Origin: Heliopora coerulea
Taxonomy: Eukaryota; Cnidaria; Anthozoa; Scleralcyonacea; Helioporidae
Reading direction: 5' to 3'
Length of the DNA: 64,000 bases
Assembly (NCBI GenBank): GCA_030142905.1
Contig: JASJOG010000123.1
Location: 434,001-498,000, forward strand
The notes under the pieces were generated by a model. That model did not search any database and was not told the DNA's origin. It was given only the letters and a program-made list of their open reading frames with translations. Of the stretch, positions 11,431-24,142 are shown piece by piece. A program made the translations under genes and the position numbers. Numbering within the stretch: the first letter of the stretch is position 1; each line of letters begins with the position of its first letter.

Positions 11431-14400
11431 GAGACCAGCTCAAGATTCTGATTAAGAAACACCCCCTTGATAATAAAGTGAACACATTACAAACACGTCC
11501 ATACTGTTTTCACGTCATTCTATATTAGTAATGTGGAGTAGCCGGTCGGATTATGCATGATACCAACTCTTGGAAATGTCAATCCATCAACGTGGCATCT
11601 GCTTTACGAAGTCCATTTGTAAGAAAAAGCACGTGTTAGTAGGTGTTACATGATAAAAACCACGGCATGAACAAAACTTAATTGCAGGTATAAGGCTTCA
11701 AATTTATGGGTCGATAAATAAGGTTTCGCGATTAGTCGAATGCATAAGGCTGTTAAGTCTTCGAATTAAAATGCTCATCTTGATAGCCACTCCAAACGTA
11801 AACAAAATGTCCGATCATTACCGACTTGGATATTTCGCTTGCATGAGCAGATATTGGCTTTTTTGTGGTATTCAAAAAAGAACCACAAGTGTTTGGTGTT
11901 TTTCTTGTACTGTTTTATGACCATTGTCACGTGCGGTAGTGCAAACTAAAGTAAACATCGACTATTAAACGAATTAACCAGGTTATACAAAACTCAGTTT
12001 TTTCAAGCTTCAGCCCGCGCTGTGTTTGTCGGGCATTACGAAAGCATACTCTGTGTCAGCGGAGCAGCAACTATCATTCATCAATTACCAGTTTTGACTA
12101 ATGATGAATCTACGACAAGAATTTCTATACTGGTTTTTGTCATTTTAAGCGCTGTGTTCCCAATTTTCTTCATGAATCTCATAATTTCGTTACACTGGAA
12201 TACACTGAAAATCCGCCATGCTATCGCACAAATCCCTAGTTATGATTAAAAGATCCCGAGCTATTCAAAAAACACTCGGGGTTGAAGTCCACGATGCCAA
12301 TGACGCCAATTGTAGATTAGAATTTTGGACGATGTGTTGCGTTGTTGCCTCACATCTTGAGGTATCTGTGTTTACATCAGCACTCTTTTTCAAAACGACA
12401 CTCCTCAACAAATCCCTTCATGTTTGTCTCACAGGAGAACCAATAAATTACAGGAGCTGGTTATTTACTAACGATTCTGCAGGAACAATCTGTTTTTCTG
12501 CAACAACATATTGACTCGGTTCGTAATCCTCAGCTCCAGCTGGCCGAATTGCTCCGCAGTTAAAAGAATGAAAGCTGACAGCCTTCTTCTCAATTTACTG
12601 CTATAGTGCATAGGATTCTGTCAACGGAGTCTAAAGGACGTATTGCAAATTCGCTCAAAAGGAATCAGTTCTTAAGAGTAAACTGCAAACTCTAGGGTCA
12701 AGAATCGTATATATGTGACAATCGCTTAGTGCAGAAGGGGCCTTAGAAATACTTTCTGAAAGCTAAAGTATGCTTCAACATGGTACTTTAGCAAAACGTG
12801 CGAATTTTAAGTGAAACATGTAGTTTTAAAATTTCCTCGGTTTTCCTACTTTCTTCAGAAAGCTAGAAAAAACCAAAAGCTCTCTCCTTTCTTAAACAAC
12901 CTAGCGAATCCGCAGGGCGACCAAAGGATAAGAACAAACATACGAGATTTCTGACTAGGGTCTCGTTATTCTCAGATTGTTTGCATGGCTATCTCGAGCC
13001 TCGACAGCAGTGACTTGAACTGATATGGCTTATTTTTTCGATCTTTGTCAACGTAACTGCCTCATATTTTATTCATATCTGACTAAATTTGCATAGTTAA
13101 TGCTGAAAAAAGATTAAATGGTTTCCTTGTCTGGATACTGAGATCTAAAGAGTAATGCGTCAAAACGGCGAGGCGCTAAGTGATTGTTTTAAGCTTTTCG
13201 AATCAGAACTTGCGTACTATATACACGATATAAAATAATAATTAGTGCTTGTGCAGGTCTGATGACTTTACCTTGCATTCATCGTCGTTACAAAGGCACA
13301 CATCTGAGGTTGAAAGATCTGGTTTACGTTTGGATTTCCCACTTAAGCCACAAATTTAAGTCGATTGCATCAACTTTAAAATTGGAGTCGTTTTGCAGGT
13401 CACCACTTAGATATTTTCAGGTCCGTACTAGGCTTAATTTAAGAGATCCTACAAAATGCAGGAACAACATGTAGAGAAAAAAGAAAAAGAAAAAGAAAAG
13501 AAAATCAACGGAAAGAATCGTAGTCATGATTTTTTTACAATAAACTTTGAAGAGCCATGACGCAGGATTTTCAATTAATAACCAATCCACGAGACATGGG
13601 CAATATCCGTCACGTAAGGCCTCATCGACCCGATAAAATTCTCGCGTACGACTCTTGGCGTATGCAATTAACTCTTAAGAGGACAATTCCTGTTTACTAT
13701 TAGTTTGAGAACGTTGTCTTAAGTCCTGAACACTCTTGCTACAAAATCACATACGTCAGAAAGAATCGTTTGTGGCAATCGAACTGCATCGATGGGGCCA
13801 AACAAATTTTGAAAGACCACAAGGATAGGAACCAATTAATCATCGGGGGGCACAACCCACCTCTAGAAGGCGTCCAGGGGCATGTACACTCGGATATTTT
13901 TCATTTTCTATAGCTTTGAAACTTAATTTCCTGCATTTTGAGTGCAGTTTAAGAGAAAATTATAAAGATCATAAAACTATAATAAGAATCACATTATAAA
14001 AAAGAGCGACTGTGGTAAATATTGGGGGACACGTGCCACCACGGCTTCCCCGCTTCTTACGCCTACGAAGACGGTAAAATTACTTCGATAAAAGACATAA
14101 TGTAAGGCACGTGTTCTTTTGCCTGATGCGAAAAAAATGATTGGATACGATTTGTAAGGGTTGATCAGCGATCATAAGTTTGATAATGAATTTAATATTC
14201 GAGTAGGACTCAATGGCCACGAGGTCCTGTAAGCCCCAAGTGAATGGTCCTGCTTCGAGTGCTTTGTTAGAGTTCGCAACTAATTTTCAAAGCTGTGTTT
14301 AAGGAACTATCTATTCTCAAGAATCTTCAACAGTTAGACTGCGTTTAGTGAAATTTACTGAGAAACAAATTTTGGTTTTAAGAAATCAAAGTTCTCATTA

Positions 14401-14769
14401 AGTAAGGGTTATTGGTCACTAGTGTGATAAAGGATTTAACATTGCGAGTAAAGTTCAACGGCCACCAGGGGCCTACGACCCTCTGTCACCGATCAAGCTT
14501 CACTGGTAAACATCGAATAACCACTTTGTCTCATGACTCATCCAAATTAAATGTTTTTATTACTATTACCCTTATTATTGTTACTGTTGTAATTTATTAC
14601 TATTATTAGACATCGCAAACCACCTAATTAAGGGCAGTGCAAGGGGTCTTAGCCTGATACCGGCTCTCAGCATCCTGCAAGGAAAGGCTGCAGCAGACAA
14701 TGCACATTTCAGGGAACTCGTGGGGAAAGGAAATTAATTTTATTATTCTCACACAGGCAGTTAACTTGC
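11431..14769. other. Intergenic region, no gene recognised
   Basis: Several open frames of 60-100 codons (for example 12022-12249 and 12218-12514) lack family resemblance. A purine-rich low-complexity run is at about 13472-13505. Two diverged copies of a roughly 60-bp block occur at about 14175-14245 and 14410-14480 (shared core: ...TCAACGGCCAC / TCAATGGCCAC...). Confidence 0.4.
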
Positions 14770-15245
14770 CGATGTAATGATATTTTCTATTTTTTCTTGG
14801 TCCTTTGCATTCATCTTACTGTCGTTGGGTGCTGTTACATCCATTATTTTACAAATCCTTTGTCGCTTTTCCACTATCACTATGTTCGGCCTTCTTCCCT
14901 CAATAACCTTGTCACACTGTATGTTAAAATACTATGATAGCTTGACCTCCGACTCGATTACTCCTTGAGGCTGGTGTTTGAACCACTTTTCTGCCCTCAT
15001 AAGTTTGTATTTTCCACAAGTATTCCAATGGATTATTCTTGCTAAGTTATCATATCTCATTTTGTATTCTTTCTGTGCTAACATGCTGCATTCAATTGTG
15101 ATATGACTCACACTTTCTCCTTTTTTCCGCACATCCTACATAATGGAGATTCACCATTTTTATCAATATTAAATTTGACGTAATTTGTACGTAACGCCTG
15201 CTCCAGTGCAGCACATATCAGCGCCTCTGTGTCCACTTTTAGAAC
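14770..15245 (-). pseudogene. 3' end of an RLE-type non-LTR retrotransposon, copy 1
   Basis: Minus-strand translation gives an ALICAALEQALRTNY segment, then a CCHC knuckle (CRMCGKK, then SHITIEC; C-x2-C-x8-H-x4-C), a RAEKWFKHQP segment, and the restriction-like endonuclease core RRPNIVIVEK...KIMDV. That order (zinc knuckle then PD-(D/E)xK-like nuclease after the reverse transcriptase) is the C-terminus of the R2/R4/NeSL-type LINEs. One frameshift beside the knuckle and an internal stop after the EKWF segment make it inactive. The reverse transcriptase itself is absent, as expected for a truncated insertion or remnant. Confidence 0.7.
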
Positions 15246-15417
15246 AGCCCTCCTCCTCCACCTCCATGTTTCCCGTTATCAATTACTACCCGCATTTCCC
15301 TGAGAAACTGGCCACGGATAACCTTTTCCTTCCATCCCTTTTCCGTCTCCTCCATTCTCCTTTTCTTATGCTCATCCCTATCAACTTAATAATCAACATC
15401 AATCACTCCAATCAATT

Positions 15418-15450
15418 TAATTGGAAGGGATTAAATAATCCCTTCCAATA
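15418..15450. repeat. Short perfect palindrome
   Basis: TTGGAAGGGATTA and TAATCCCTTCCAA face each other across two bases, between the two LINE 3' ends. Function unknown. Confidence 0.7.
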
Positions 15451-15539
15451 GTTTCTCCACAATATTTTTCACATACAAGCCCAAGTTATTCTCCTTGCTC
15501 CTAATACAATTCTCGCAACTGATCATATGTATGTCCAGT

Positions 15540-15955
15540 TTTTCAATCTGTTTTGTTCAGTTTCCAACTAACTGCTCCTAAGGCACCTACTACAACTGCT
15601 ATCACCTCAATTTTCTTCATTGCCCACGTTCTTTTCATTTTCCTTTTCAGGTCATGATAAATTTCCATCTTCTCTATTTCTTTTTCACCTATTCTACTGT
15701 CTCCTGGAACTGGGATCTCTATAATCTTCCACTCCTTTTGCTTCTTTAACACCACCACGATATCAGGTCTTTTACATTCAATCAGTCTATCGCAATGTAT
15801 ATTAAAGTCCCATAGAATCTTAACTTCATCTCATTCAATGCCTCCATTTGGTTGATGTTCATACCATTTTTCAGCTCGCTCTAATTGTTATAAACCAATT
15901 TGAGCTACATTGGCATGTCGTCTTTTCTACTCTTTTTGTGCTAGCTTTTTTGTGC
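15540..15955 (-). pseudogene. 3' end of an RLE-type non-LTR retrotransposon, copy 2
   Basis: A second copy of the same segment, directly upstream on the minus strand: RAEKWYEHQP, then WDFNIHCDRLIECKRPDIVV, then the nuclease motif with a long lysine/glutamate-rich helix (DSRIGEKEIEKMEIYHDLKR) and the C-terminal VVVGALGAVS segment ending at 15543. It is better preserved at the C-terminus than copy 1 but lacks the zinc knuckle. The two copies share the head-to-tail order, so they are two insertions or a local duplication. Confidence 0.7.
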
Positions 15956-16359
15956 TAGCTTGTCGGACTTGGACTCAAGTCATAGTCTAAATTCTCGGAC
16001 TTGTGACATGGACTCTGACCTGAGTTTCTCCCCAGCCGATTGGTGTCCCAGCGAATCTTTTTTTCATCGTTTTTCTCTTCAAGGTGTGCACCCAGTTTGC
16101 TTGCACAACGTTGGTTGGAGTATATTTAATTGTGGTAGTCTACGACCTATCGTCACAACTCTGTCATTTGACTGCAACGATCTAATATTCTGTTCAAACC
16201 AAAGCTTAAATAAATTTAAAAACCTGTCTGATTGAAGCAGTTTAATTCCTTTCTGCTCGGCTAAGTCTTCCATGATTTTACTCGGGCTAACGCCATACGA
16301 TTTTACTCTTCAAAGAAAACCCTCTGGATATGAAAGGTTTAAGATGAAACTTATGCATA

Positions 16360-16405
16360 TGTGCTATAATTATATATTTTATATATTTGCTATATATTAT
16401 ATATG
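16360..16405. repeat. AT dinucleotide-rich run
   Basis: Repeated TATATAT/ATATTTGC units; present also at about 28015-28060 in unit 2, shortened. Confidence 0.6.
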
Positions 16406-17163
16406 TAGCGAAAGAACATGTTCACACTTAGCCGAATAAACTTTACAAGGTAGTGTTATCATTTTAAAATTTCGAAAGAACAAAAAGGTTTAAAAAAATT
16501 TCACCTGACGAGTTTAAAAAAAATTGTCTACCTGAACGGGATATGACTTTGGATCCCTCTCTCCCTAACTGCTCTAGTTACCAACGACAAAATTGTCAAC
16601 TCATATTAAGGAGTTTGTGGTTAACTTCAAGTGCCCTTTCGTGTACGAAGCAGTGGCAGACATCAGGACTTGCTTGAGTGTTGGACCTGGACCTTGACTT
16701 AAATGTGTGCCTTGGTCCCGAACGGACTTGGATACAAGACTTCATAACTCAAACATAAATCCGATAGATATTGAAGTAGAACATCGAGTAGAAGAGCTCA
16801 ATCGCCACGGTCAACAATATTAACGCTTGGCAAAACGAGTAAAAGTGGTTGCACAAACATTATGTTAGGGAAGGTGGACCAAGTAAAAACACATGTTTCG
16901 CAAAGAAACCGACTTGCCGAAAAGTGAGAATATTCCTGAATTTTGTCAAAAGGATGTTTGCTTTGTCGGGAGGAAGATTTTGTTTTGTGATCCACACTTT
17001 GTGATGGGCACTTTGTATTCCACCAGAAAACTCTCTCGGCAGTGTTTTTTTCCGAGTGTTTCGGAACCTCTGAGATGTTAATTGACACAACGCCATCGAT
17101 CTACAAATTGAACCAGTTTTGCTACCGAAGCACGTAAGATGAATTGAAGAGCAGACTACTTAC

Positions 17164-17283
17164 TTTGGTGATATTAGATGAGTTAGCGGTATTGTTAACA
17201 TCAGCTGGGTTAGTTTGGCCCAAATATGACAGCACTATTATCACTGGAAGTCTGACTCGACCGATAAACTTCTTGAAAGGCAT
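17164..17283 (-). CDS. Extra signal-peptide exon 1 (unit 1 copy)
   Basis: Forty codons starting MPFKKFIGRV, hydrophobic core LPVIIVLSYL, N-glycosylation sites NNT and NIT near the end, and a phase-0 donor AAA|GTAAGT. It differs from gene B exon 1 by two residues. No receptor exon 2 lies between it and gene A, so it is either an alternative first exon for gene A (intron about 15.8 kb) or an orphan left by duplication. A TATA box is at 17315-17323. Confidence 0.55.
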
Positions 17284-17314
17284 TGTGAATAATTGCTTGA
17301 AGCGTAATGAATGC

Positions 17315-17323
17315 CTTTATATA
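17315..17323 (-). promoter_or_regulatory. TATA box before the 17.2 kb exon 1
   Basis: Minus strand reads TATATAAAGGCATTCATTACG, 32 bases upstream of the start codon. Confidence 0.55.
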
Positions 17324-17349
17324 GAGTCGGTCATAAATAAGGTAGATTA

Positions 17350-20300
17350 CTGAACCTGTTTTAAGGACACTCTTTTTGTTTACCTTTTTAAGAAAACGTG
17401 ATCTCGGATAAGCGTTTTTGAAACATAAATAAGTTATATTTGTTAAATGTTCACAAATTTATTGGTGGACTAAACGACGGCAAGCGAGAGATCTGAACAG
17501 TGGCATTTGAATTCACTGAGGTAAAATTCACAATATCATGAGCTTCGTCACTCAGGTTCGGACTCAACTCATTTACTAAAAAGAAAGTACCCGGACTCGA
17601 CCTTCAGCCCGAACGATTCGCGAACTGTTGAGTAAGATTTTAATTGCTTTTTTTCATTTTTTAAGTTGTGTGCCCAGCTGGTCTTACAACGTCTATTTTA
17701 AAATCATATGCAATTACTTCATCCCACATAACAGTAGGGTAAATTCAATTTTAATTTCTTACTTCGTATAGTAACACCTTTATTAGTTTTTTGTTTGTGT
17801 TTTTTTTGTTTTTCTTTTCATAGAAGAGACCTAATACACAATTCACACAAAAGCTACAGTACACGTTAAACCTTTCCCGTATAATGTTGCCGTACAATAA
17901 CACATTACAGTCATAAAACGTATGAAAGAATAATTGTACTATAACCAAAAGAGAACAAAGAATAAATAGAAAAAAATTAATGCAAGAAAGAGTAAAGCTT
18001 TTAGCCCAAAGTATATATTAGCAAAACACAATCGCGAAGGCAAAGCCTGGAGGGATTTATGTCGGAAATAATTTGAAGATCAGGTGCTCAACTTGATAAA
18101 GAGTTTTCTAAAACAAGAAGTAATTGTAACGTTTCCATTAAATTTACGAAAAAGAGAGTCTGATTTAGGTACTAAAATTAGAAACTTGACGCATGACTAT
18201 ACCTCTTCAAATTTCACATTTAAAAAGCAGAAAAGAAAAATAAAAACCGCTTGCTTTAGTTTAGGCCTATTCCAGCGTTAAGCTTGTTAAGAGTACACTC
18301 GACCAGTGTATAGTATTAAAAGTAGAAAAAGACTACACTCTAATTCATCGAGACTGTTGAAGTTTACTTCACTCGATGAATTTAGATATTGATCGATAAA
18401 TGGCGCTCCAACTTGACACCTGCAACGCCGGAAGAGCGAGATATTTGCAAACCTGGTGCTTTTATACGAGTGAAAAAACGAAATGAAACCACCATTTTGC
18501 CTACTTGGTGGACAAGCAACTGTAGACGAAACGTCTTATTGGACGTTTATCAGTTCTTCTGCTTTCTAAAGGTTTTTGTAGTCTTAAGCCTTTAAAGCTT
18601 CATCTTCATGATTTACCGACGGGATTCGATGAACTAACATAGTTGATTTTCATAGAAGCCATGCTTAAAATTACAGAAATGTTCTCTGAAGTGCGAACTG
18701 GGATTATAATAAAAAGCGAAAGTATCTATGAAATAAGTAAACACACATTCTGAATGTCAAATGATAAAAATATGCAGTAATGTCTTGCATGTTGCCGGCT
18801 ACTAGCTCGTATTTTTGTTGATAAGCTCATATTAGATTACCACATTTGTTGCTGGTTTGCCATTTTTTTTCTTTATCTACAGAGTTTTATATTACCTAAT
18901 GATAATACATATAATATGGTCAGAGCTGGAACATTTGCACAGCTGTTTGATGTGTTTTTCATCCGTCTTATCATCTACGATAACACTATTTCTTTTGTTG
19001 TGTTTCCCCCAAAAGCTGTAAATTAAAGGCGGTTCATCAGACAGCGCATTCCTTTTCAAGTGTTTCGGGATGAGAATTCGCGGAATCAAGAGTGACAACG
19101 TTATTTTGGAAGCTATTACGGTTTAAGTACAAACGGAATAACATTCTTGCTTTTCTGGTCAGGGAGCAGAAAAGCTGGAATAACATGCTCACGTACCGCA
19201 AAACATTTCAAAATGGCGAAATTGACATCAACACATTCGAGTGCAGCGACTTTTATTCGAGAAGAACTATCTGGTCTTTTGAAAAATTATTCCATTTATG
19301 AAGTAAAAGAGTGCAGCATTTCGTTCACAGAAATGGCTGGCTCTCCTGGAGTTTTACAAAACCCACGAACGCATGTTTCGCAAGATTAACAGCGAGGTAA
19401 TGAACTTCGATTGTATAGTACTTCACCATCGACCAGCTTATTTCGGTTTCGGAAAATCTCATTATCTGTTTCTGCGATACTTGCTATATTTCGTGTAATA
19501 TTTTATTTGTATTCTCGAATAAAAATGGCAAGAACAGGCTCAAAACAATGCTTGAAAAGAAAACCGACTTGATCTTTCGAATAAATTCTGGTTAGTGAGA
19601 AGTTCATGAGAGACTTTAAATAATGCCGTGGGACTTGCAACGCTAATGAACTGAGTGTTACGTTCTCATCTTATTTATTTCACGACCAATGTGGATTTTT
19701 AAAACTTCTTTTCTTTTCTACATTTTCTGAAACTAAGTTCGTAAAAGAGAGTACCTGATTTCCTAACTATTCATTTAGGATTAATTCAAGTGTACGCCTT
19801 CACATCGCTTATTTTCGACGTCTTTACGGAACGAAGACGGGAAGAGGCTTTACTTGAATTGATATGAAGTTTCATGCCTGACTAAACCGCTTCAAAGGCA
19901 AGAAAAAAATATCACTTGATTATCACTTGAAAAAAATATCATCATTTCCAGTCACGTTTGGCCTGTATATAGTGGTAAATCGATGGAAACAGTGATAAGT
20001 TTAAATTCATCGAGATTTGGAGGTTTTCTTTACTTTAAGCGTCGAGACGTGTTTCGATAAGTGGCGGCCCAACCTGACACCTGCAGCTGTATGGTGAGGG
20101 AGATATATGTAAATCTGAACCTTTATGAAAGCATTGAACGGGAACCTGAGTTTCACAGTGGAGCGGTTAAATACGAAGCTCCTAGTCGAAAATTTATCAC
20201 ATTCTGTGCTCCCGAGTTTTGCGAAGACGGTGACGAAGAATATCTGATAATGATCAAAATGCTAAAATTTCTTGTTTATTACCTGTTAGTTGTTCTTATC

Positions 20301-21160
20301 TTTGCTGAATTGCCAGATTTGAAATTCTTTTTTAGTCTTTTATCTGTTTTTGTTTTTTATCGACGTAGTTATTTTACATCCAGTGTATTTTATATCTATA
20401 TTTTCGGGCATTTTTATGCAAGCGCTGTTAGAGTTTTAGATAGCTTCAAAAACAGTCATCATAGCGATTGTGATGAAACTGGACGTCACTTGTGTTCTTA
20501 AAGACAAGGTTGATTAAAAAGCGCAGAAGAAAAGTTAACATTTAGAGCAAAGTTTCATACTGGGAAAGACGGCATTTTTTAATAAAATTCTACATTTGTT
20601 ATAATTTTTTTTAAATAAACGTTCATCTCAATCAACAAGTTTTATCAGTTATAAAAGTTCTCGTACGCGATTAAATAGGAGCAGCCAAATAGAGAATATA
20701 ACGATTGCATATTAATAGTTATTGAAGTAATAATAAGGACTGATTTTTAACATTTGTGCATTATTTTTGTCTTTCTTATCACCTCGGGTAATTCTGTTGT
20801 TTTTTTCCAGGCAAATCAGTTGGAAGTAAGTCGTGATATATTAAAATAAAAAATTCATCGCAAATTAAACATGTTTATTGACTTGTTTTATTAAACCAGT
20901 CTATAACAAAAATTACATTGACTATAAATATTTTGGTGGTTGAGATGTATCAGAACTTAAAATTAAGTTCCTTTGATTTAAAAGAACTGTCGAAGACAAG
21001 AACAGGTGTTTACAGCTCTTCCATGGGCATAGTTCACTGTTACCAACACATTGGGATTCTGTTTCTTTTTGTGATTTCTTTCATGTACACGAGCGCCAGA
21101 GCTTATCGATCTTCAAGAATGTTCTCTGACATGAGAAATCATAACCAGCCGACAATTTAA
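17350..21160. other. Duplicated non-coding stretch with ORFs of doubtful status
   Basis: Matches unit 2. It contains two related short modules at about 18300-18480 and 19970-20100 and several open frames (19147-19389, 20091-20501, 20942-21160) that are shared with unit 2. The frame at 20942-21160 has about 11 replacement differences in 71 codons between the units, so it does not look constrained. I therefore do not call genes here. Confidence 0.45.
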
Positions 21161-21167
21161 GTAAATA

Positions 21168-21323
21168 AAGAATAAAGCAAAAGCCGAAAAATATCATTCT
21201 GTCGCGTGATATTCAAGTAAAAACAGGAATGGCCACGGTTATTACCTCGTTCATTCCTGTTGTTACTTGAATGTCAAGCTACGGAATGACATTTTTCGGC
21301 TTTTGTTTTATTCTTTATTCTTT
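21168..21323. repeat. Foldback element, copy 1
   Basis: Arms of about 65 bases (AAAGCAAAAGCCGAAAAATA... and the reverse complement) are about 88% complementary around a 20-base centre. Same element at 34634-34790. Probably a small foldback MITE older than the segmental duplication. Confidence 0.75.
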
Positions 21324-24142
21324 TAGATTATTTCACGAATTCACTTTTAATTTTTTACGAAGACAGAGTCCTTAAAACTGAACATTATCACATGAAACTT
21401 CTGTTAATGGTATGCATCGTTACCTAATCGTAACACCCTCACGTTCGTAAAACAAATAAATACTAGTTTGCTATTTGTTCATTTGTTCTCTGTCTTGGCT
21501 TCTGAAGCATATTTTAATCCGAATATTACACGCCAAAATAGAGCAACAGTTACAATTTCTTGCTCGGTTCTTGTGTCGGTTTAAGAAGAGAGGGATCTGG
21601 GAATGTAATAGGTTGCCATGGCAAAAATATTCTTTGTCCAATAATGTTTAGTGTTATGACATATATTTACCAGGAAAAGTTACAATTAAATTAGTAAAAT
21701 TATCTGTAAAATACTCACGACTAATATGCCAAAACGCTCTCTCAATCCTATGACTTCACATATACGTACACCTCAAAGAAATAAGAATATCTTGAAAACA
21801 AAGGGAACTGTAGGAAGCTGCAAACACCATTGATTATCACAATCCCTTCATATAAAACAAACTTAAATTAATTTCCGTTCTTTTATAAATCACAACAAAA
21901 CTTCACTAAGCAAATTAATAAGTTTTTTTGTTGTTTACCGGTTCGTAATCAATTTAGAACGGATGGTGGCTAAAAATTGAAATGACTTTAGCAAATTAAC
22001 CCAGTTAGTTAATGTAGACATGTTTGGACTAGAAGCCAGATATGTTTTATTTGTGTGAATGGGATATATGTCTTCTGCTTTTCAGCAGTAAGATAACGCA
22101 GCTAACGCTATGGCAACCTTGTCCCTCTATCCGTATACTTTATTGAATAGGTTATTTCTTACTGTCTGAGGCGATTATCTATGAATTTCAAATTTGTTTT
22201 CTTAAACAAATGAGGGAAGACATAAAGGCTGGTGTGTCAGACATGAAGGCTTGTGTCTCCGACTCCATCACAAACACGCTTACTTCAAGGCAGGACGAAG
22301 ATACCGTAAAAATTCGAATAATCACCCGCTTTCAAATAAGTGCCCATCTTCGAATAAGCACTCACTCTTGAACGGCAATTTTGAATTAAGCACACACCTT
22401 CGAATAGGAGACCACTCCAACATTTTTGTAGTTTTTTAGCCAGACGTAGCTTGAACGCACATGCAACAAGACGGACATTTAAACTTTGGTCTAATCTCGC
22501 TTTAATATCTTCATTGCTCTACAGGAAGAATTAGTTATCCTCAAAGTTTGAACTGATACGTCCATGTGTGCACAAAGTTATTTCAATCGCAGCATCTCCG
22601 CTTCAAGCTGCTTGACAATGGCTCAACTATTCTGTTTTGTTTTGTTAAAGTGAAATAAACTACTTATTTTTTGTTCTCTTCCTATCCAATAAAAAAGTGT
22701 CCTCATCAATTGAAAATGATGCAAATTGGAGTAAGCGCCCACCTCCCAATAAGCTCCAACCTTCAAGGTCGCAAAATTAAATAAGCGCCCAGCGCACTTA
22801 TTCGAACCTTTACGGTAGAAGTATAACAGGTGGTTAGCAAGGTTCTCCTTAACTTGCTAAGGAAAAAGTGCGGTTTCTCATTTAAATGTTAAATATCAAT
22901 AAATTTCATTAAATGTAAAAAACGTAGCAAACAAGTAAACAATTTCCTCCAGTCAGGTCAGCAGCAAGTTTGGAAGAAACGTACTTCATGTGAACCAATC
23001 GGAAAGGACATTGTGGCTGAGATACGGGATAAGGATTTGGACAGTGGACACAAGGACTCGTGACTCGGACTTCAACGATTTGACTAGGAGAGGCCGTCGA
23101 TTATCGAGTTTGCCTCAGCTGGCCTTTACCAGGACACTTTTCTCGCACCATTTTAAACATTCCTCCATCTTGAACCAGACCCCCAAAAACGGGCCAAGGT
23201 ACGAGGTTAACGAGTACTATTTGTTTTCCACCATTTTGGATTTTCAACCATCTTGGCCTAGGCTTTGTCTCATTATGCTCGTAGAAGTCTCATAATAGGC
23301 TACTACAAAATTATTTGTGAAATTAAGCAAAAGTTATGCAAGAATTTTAAAAAACTTAGTTCGAATTTACAAAAATAATCCAAATTGTGGAATAATGATA
23401 CTTCCACGAAAATGACAATATAAAAAAATGCACCATTGGAACGTGAGTCATTATATAACGTTTAATGTAAATGTAATCGGTACTTTATGTACTGTACATC
23501 ATCATTCATACAAGATACTTTCTACATTCAGTCTTCCCATACAGGCTTTTCACGTGTACAGTGTGCTTGTTTCCTGTTGTTGCTATATTGAATAGTATAA
23601 ATGACTGAAACTTTGGATTCGTCCCGAACCAATGTCTTAAAGGATTACGGAGCCAACACATGACACCTAAGTCCAAACGACAATGCAAGTCACTTCAAGA
23701 AAACTTGCATTAATTTGGCTTTTACTTATGCTAAGATTTGAAATGATACCAACTACACACAAGTTTAAATCGGAATAGTAGTGTTTTCCTAATTGCTTGT
23801 TTTGGCAGCCGCCTATTGAATATATTTCGAAAATACATTTTCCTGGAAAACCGAATTGCAACGGATTACTTCAACGGCCAAAGAACGCCATAAGTCAAAG
23901 TAACCTTGCACCCAAAGTAGAAACCCCTATGCTTACGAGCTGATACCCCTCGAAGAATGTTGGTGGTCAAACAAGACGCGCGTTGAATCTTCGAACTTCC
24001 ATGAGTTGCAGTCTCGTCTCGATTACGTCACTGCGCAGTTTACAGTCTACATGAAGTTAACACATTTTAATAAATATGTCTGAAAGATCATTCTCAGTTT
24101 GTTGCGTTTTGTAAAGATAAAGTCAATATAAATGCGTCTCTT
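21324..24142. other. Duplicated downstream flank of gene B
   Basis: Shared three times (also 34.8-37.6 kb, 48.7-51.1 kb). Two minus-strand open frames at 23506-23688 and 23667-23861 are kept in all copies but carry replacement changes and no recognisable domain. A minus-strand ATTAAA at about 24067 is a possible poly(A) signal for gene B. Confidence 0.4.

Noticed and set aside
12022..12514. Two overlapping plus-strand frames, one with a membrane-like run
   Set aside because: Checked as a possible decayed receptor exon; none of the TM2, TM7 or loop motifs of the local GPCR family could be found.
15240..15460. 88-codon plus-strand frame between LINE ends
   Set aside because: Antisense of LINE-derived sequence; no independent support.
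20091..20501. Plus-strand frame with a hydrophobic stretch, also in unit 2
   Set aside because: Kept only because the duplication is recent; no domain, no homolog recognised and no splice or promoter logic. Not excluded as a small membrane protein.
20942..21160. 71-codon frame shared by two units
   Set aside because: Most base differences change the amino acid, which argues against selection on a protein.
23506..23861. Two short minus-strand frames shared by three units
   Set aside because: Part of the duplicated 3' flank; no domain and no constraint visible.
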